Shown piece by piece: positions 61,891-64,000 of a stretch of DNA of 64,000 nucleotides. The notes beneath the pieces are model-generated. The model made no database searches. It was not told the DNA's origin and saw nothing but the letters and a program-made list of their open reading frames with translations. This DNA is from Kaistella faecalis (GTDB lineage Bacteria > Bacteroidota > Bacteroidia > Flavobacteriales > Weeksellaceae). Position 1 is the stretch's first letter; each line of letters opens with the position of its first letter. Position numbers and translations under genes: made by a program. The stretch is from NCBI RefSeq assembly GCF_019195395.1, contig NZ_CP078067.1:2309783-2373782 (forward strand), written 5' to 3'.

Positions 61891-62700
61891 ATGTTACAGC
61901 AAACTATTGAAAATATCTGGGATAACCGTGAACTTTTAAAAGACGAAGAAAGCCAGAAATCCATCCGTGAGGTAATCCGTCAGCTGGATTTGGGCGAACT
62001 CCGCGTCGCGGAACCTACTGAAAACGGCTGGAAGGTGAACGAATGGGTGAAGAAAGCCGTGGTAATGTATTTCCCAATCCAAAAAATGGAAAGCATTGAG
62101 GTTGGACCATTCGAATTTCACGATAAAATGCCTTTGAAAAGAAATTATGCTGAAAAAGGAGTTCGTGTTGTTCCTCATGCTGTAGCGAGAGAAGGTGCAT
62201 TCATTGCATCCGGAGTAATTCTGATGCCTTCTTACGTAAATATCGGAGCCTATGTAGATTCCGGAACCATGGTTGATACCTGGGCGACAGTTGGGAGCTG
62301 CGCACAGATTGGTAAAGATGTTCACTTAAGCGGAGGAGTAGGTATTGGAGGTGTTTTAGAACCACTTCAGGCCGCACCTGTAATCATTGAAGATAATGTT
62401 TTTGTAGGTTCAAGATGTATCGTTGTGGAAGGTGTTCATGTTGAAAAAGAAGCTGTTTTGGGCGCGAATGTTGTGCTTACTGCTTCCACCAAAATCATCG
62501 ACGTTACCGGAGCTGAACCTGTTGAAATTAAAGGGAGAGTTCCGGCCCGTTCCGTTGTAATTCCCGGAAGTTATACCAAGCAGTTCCCGGCTGGTGAATA
62601 TCAGGTTCCGTGTGCTTTAATTATCGGGCAGCGGAAAGAATCTACCGATAAAAAAACATCTCTGAACGATGCTTTAAGGGAAAATAATGTCTCCGTATAA
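61891..62700 (+). CDS. dapD: Tetrahydrodipicolinate N-succinyltransferase
   Basis: DapD adds succinate to tetrahydrodipicolinate in lysine and diaminopimelate synthesis. The 269-residue protein has a left-handed parallel beta-helix of hexapeptide repeats (about 100-220; GAYVDSGTMVDTWATVGSCA, with LSGGVGIGGVLEP). The length equals that of the E. coli enzyme (274). The glycosyltransferase gene follows by 11 bases. Confidence 0.95.
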   Translation: MLQQTIENIWDNRELLKDEESQKSIREVIRQLDLGELRVAEPTENGWKVNEWVKKAVVMYFPIQKMESIEVGPFEFHDKMPLKRNYAEKGVRVVPHAVAREGAFIASGVILMPSYVNIGAYVDSGTMVDTWATVGSCAQIGKDVHLSGGVGIGGVLEPLQAAPVIIEDNVFVGSRCIVVEGVHVEKEAVLGANVVLTASTKIIDVTGAEPVEIKGRVPARSVVIPGSYTKQFPAGEYQVPCALIIGQRKESTDKKTSLNDALRENNVSV

Positions 62701-62711
62701 TTTCTTTCAAC

Positions 62712-63377
62712 ATGAGTATTCCGAAAAATATTTTTCAGACTTTTAAAACTAAAAAATTGCCATTGATTACCAGATGGCATATTTGGAATATGAAAAGGAT
62801 GAATCCTGAATATCAATATTATCTTTATGATGATAATGATATTCAGGTTTTTTTTCAGGAAAATTTTTCCTCAGAATATTTAAAAGCGTATAATCAGTTG
62901 ACGATTGGTGCAGCGAAAGCTGATTTTTTTCGGTATGCTATCCTTTATATAAACGGAGGAATTTATTTGGATATTGACAGTGGAATGTCTAAACCGTTGC
63001 GAAAACTTATTTTACCAACCGATGTCGCTTTAATAAGTGCAGAAAGACACATTGGGTTGTATTGTCAGTGGGGCCTAATTTTCGATAAGGGTCATCCGTT
63101 TCTTAAGAAAACTTTGGAGCAGGTTTTAGAAAATATCCAGCTGCACAAATTTCCAAATGATGTACACGCCACCACTGGTCCCACCGCATTTTCTAAAGCA
63201 ATAAATGAGTGTCTTGTGGAAAACCCCGATGTTCCTTACCGGATTTTTGATGGTATTGAATACCGAGGCTATTTAAAATTCAAGTACAAATTCGGCAAGT
63301 TTTTTTTATATTCCAAAAGATCTGAACACTGGAAGAGAAAACAACTGACACAAGATATTATTAAGCCTGCTGAATAA
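62712..63377 (+). CDS. GT32-like glycosyltransferase (DXD sugar transferase)
   Basis: The 221-residue protein opens with IPKNIFQTF and has KADFFRYAILYINGGIYLDIDSG, with the DXD metal motif at its end; this is the Gly_transf_sug/OCH1-like GT32 pattern. It probably adds a hexose to a capsule or lipopolysaccharide. It shares one base with the next gene (TAATG). Confidence 0.85.
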   Translation: MSIPKNIFQTFKTKKLPLITRWHIWNMKRMNPEYQYYLYDDNDIQVFFQENFSSEYLKAYNQLTIGAAKADFFRYAILYINGGIYLDIDSGMSKPLRKLILPTDVALISAERHIGLYCQWGLIFDKGHPFLKKTLEQVLENIQLHKFPNDVHATTGPTAFSKAINECLVENPDVPYRIFDGIEYRGYLKFKYKFGKFFLYSKRSEHWKRKQLTQDIIKPAE

Positions 63378-64000
63378 TGAAAATTGCATTCGACGGGAAA
63401 CGGTTTTTTAGCAATGCATCGGGTTTAGGGAATTATTCCCGGGATCTGGTTCGGATTTTAGCGATTTATTTTCCTGAAAATCGATACATTCTTTTCAATA
63501 AAAATCAATCAGAAAGAGGGAAGGAGATTTTATATCTCCCAAATGTCTCGTTCAGAGTAGTATCAAAAGGAAACCTTTCAAGGCAGTTTAAGATGGGAAA
63601 GGACGCTCAAAATGCGGATGCTGATATTTTCCACGGACTTTCAGGCGAGCTTCCTCTAAAATGGAATAATAAGTCCATAAAAAAAGTGGTCACCATTCAT
63701 GATTTGATTTTCCTGAGATTTCCGCAATATTACAGTTTTTTCGACCGCAAAATTCATTTTTGGAAATTCGGGAAAGCTTCGGAACAGGCAGATTTGATCA
63801 TTGCAATTTCTGAGCAGACCAAACGCGATATCATTAAGTACCTGAAAGTACCTGAAAGCAAAATTCGTGTTGTTTACCAGGGTTGTCATCAGTCATTTAA
63901 AGAAATTCAGTCTCCTGAATTTTTAAATTCAGTAAAAGAAAAATTTAACCTTCCAGAAAAGTTTGTCCTAAATGTCGGAACCATGGAGGAAAGAAAGAAT
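63377..64000 (+). CDS. Family 4 glycosyltransferase (partial, cut by window edge)
   Basis: The reading frame is open from the ATG at 63377 to the window end (208 codons). It begins MKIAFDGKRFFSNASGLGNY and continues with ADIFHGLSGELP, VVTIHDLIFLRFP, IIAISEQTKRDI, IRVVYQGCH and FVLNVGTMEERKN. These are the acceptor and hinge regions of a GT-B family 4 transferase; the nucleotide-sugar-binding lobe lies beyond the edge. It is translationally coupled to the GT32-like gene. Confidence 0.88.
   Translation, partial: MKIAFDGKRFFSNASGLGNYSRDLVRILAIYFPENRYILFNKNQSERGKEILYLPNVSFRVVSKGNLSRQFKMGKDAQNADADIFHGLSGELPLKWNNKSIKKVVTIHDLIFLRFPQYYSFFDRKIHFWKFGKASEQADLIIAISEQTKRDIIKYLKVPESKIRVVYQGCHQSFKEIQSPEFLNSVKEKFNLPEKFVLNVGTMEERKN

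Overview
The window is a stretch of ordinary chromosome from a member of the Flavobacteriia, most likely the Chryseobacterium/Kaistella group of Weeksellaceae. The evidence is AT-rich DNA, gliding genes gldF and gldG, two secreted proteases with type IX secretion C-terminal sorting domains, Bacteroidota promoters (TTG, 17-23 bases, TAnnTTTG), almost no Shine-Dalgarno sequences, and an ATP synthase operon without the beta and epsilon genes. I see no rRNA, tRNA, CRISPR array, prophage or insertion sequence. About 62 protein genes fill the window; the last one is cut by the right edge.

Layout. 1-5.8 kb: a membrane SRPBCC protein, then 2-oxoglutarate dehydrogenase E1 and E2 and ApaG. 5.8-13.4 kb: mostly minus-strand genes (exonuclease, two paralogous alpha/beta hydrolases around a CNNM/CBS transporter, a glycosyltransferase, a lipid A-type acyltransferase, an aldehyde dehydrogenase) with a thioredoxin-like protein on the plus strand. 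13.4-23.4 kb: an SDR enzyme and purine genes purB, purL, purC and purF, with a SatD/DUF3307 pair inserted between purL and purC. 23.4-35.7 kb: outer-membrane barrel, aroB, proline dehydrogenase, priA, dacB, an M1 peptidase, a secreted DUF4440-like protein with a cupin, and kbl. 35.7-40.5 kb: a minus-strand sulfate assimilation operon (Rrf2 regulator, cysH, cysD, cysN and a Rossmann-TSUP fusion). 40.6-50.3 kb: DUF4268, gldG-gldF-hemJ, a reprolysin-like protease, SAM hydrolase, phoH and three barrels in a row. 50.4-57.7 kb: ffh, then the ATP synthase operon atpI-x-BEFHAG. 57.8-64 kb: a second CNNM transporter, clpS, a rhomboid protease, prmC, an NlpC/P60 lipoprotein, dapD and two glycosyltransferases.

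The points most worth checking are these. (1) The SatD protein carries a GGDEF/class III cyclase-like motif set joined to a C-terminal HTH; its promoter is covered by TATAAG/CTTATA inverted repeats, and it is coupled to a membrane protein with four i/i+4 His/Asp pairs. (2) A terminator-quality hairpin sits inside the ATP synthase operon just after atpE. (3) A palindrome overlaps the -33 box of cysH, next to a four-cysteine Rrf2 gene. (4) A siroheme-synthase-like Rossmann domain is fused to a TSUP transporter. (5) A palindromic heptamer-repeat element lies between atpA and atpG. All family names come from reading motifs in the translations; no database search was run.
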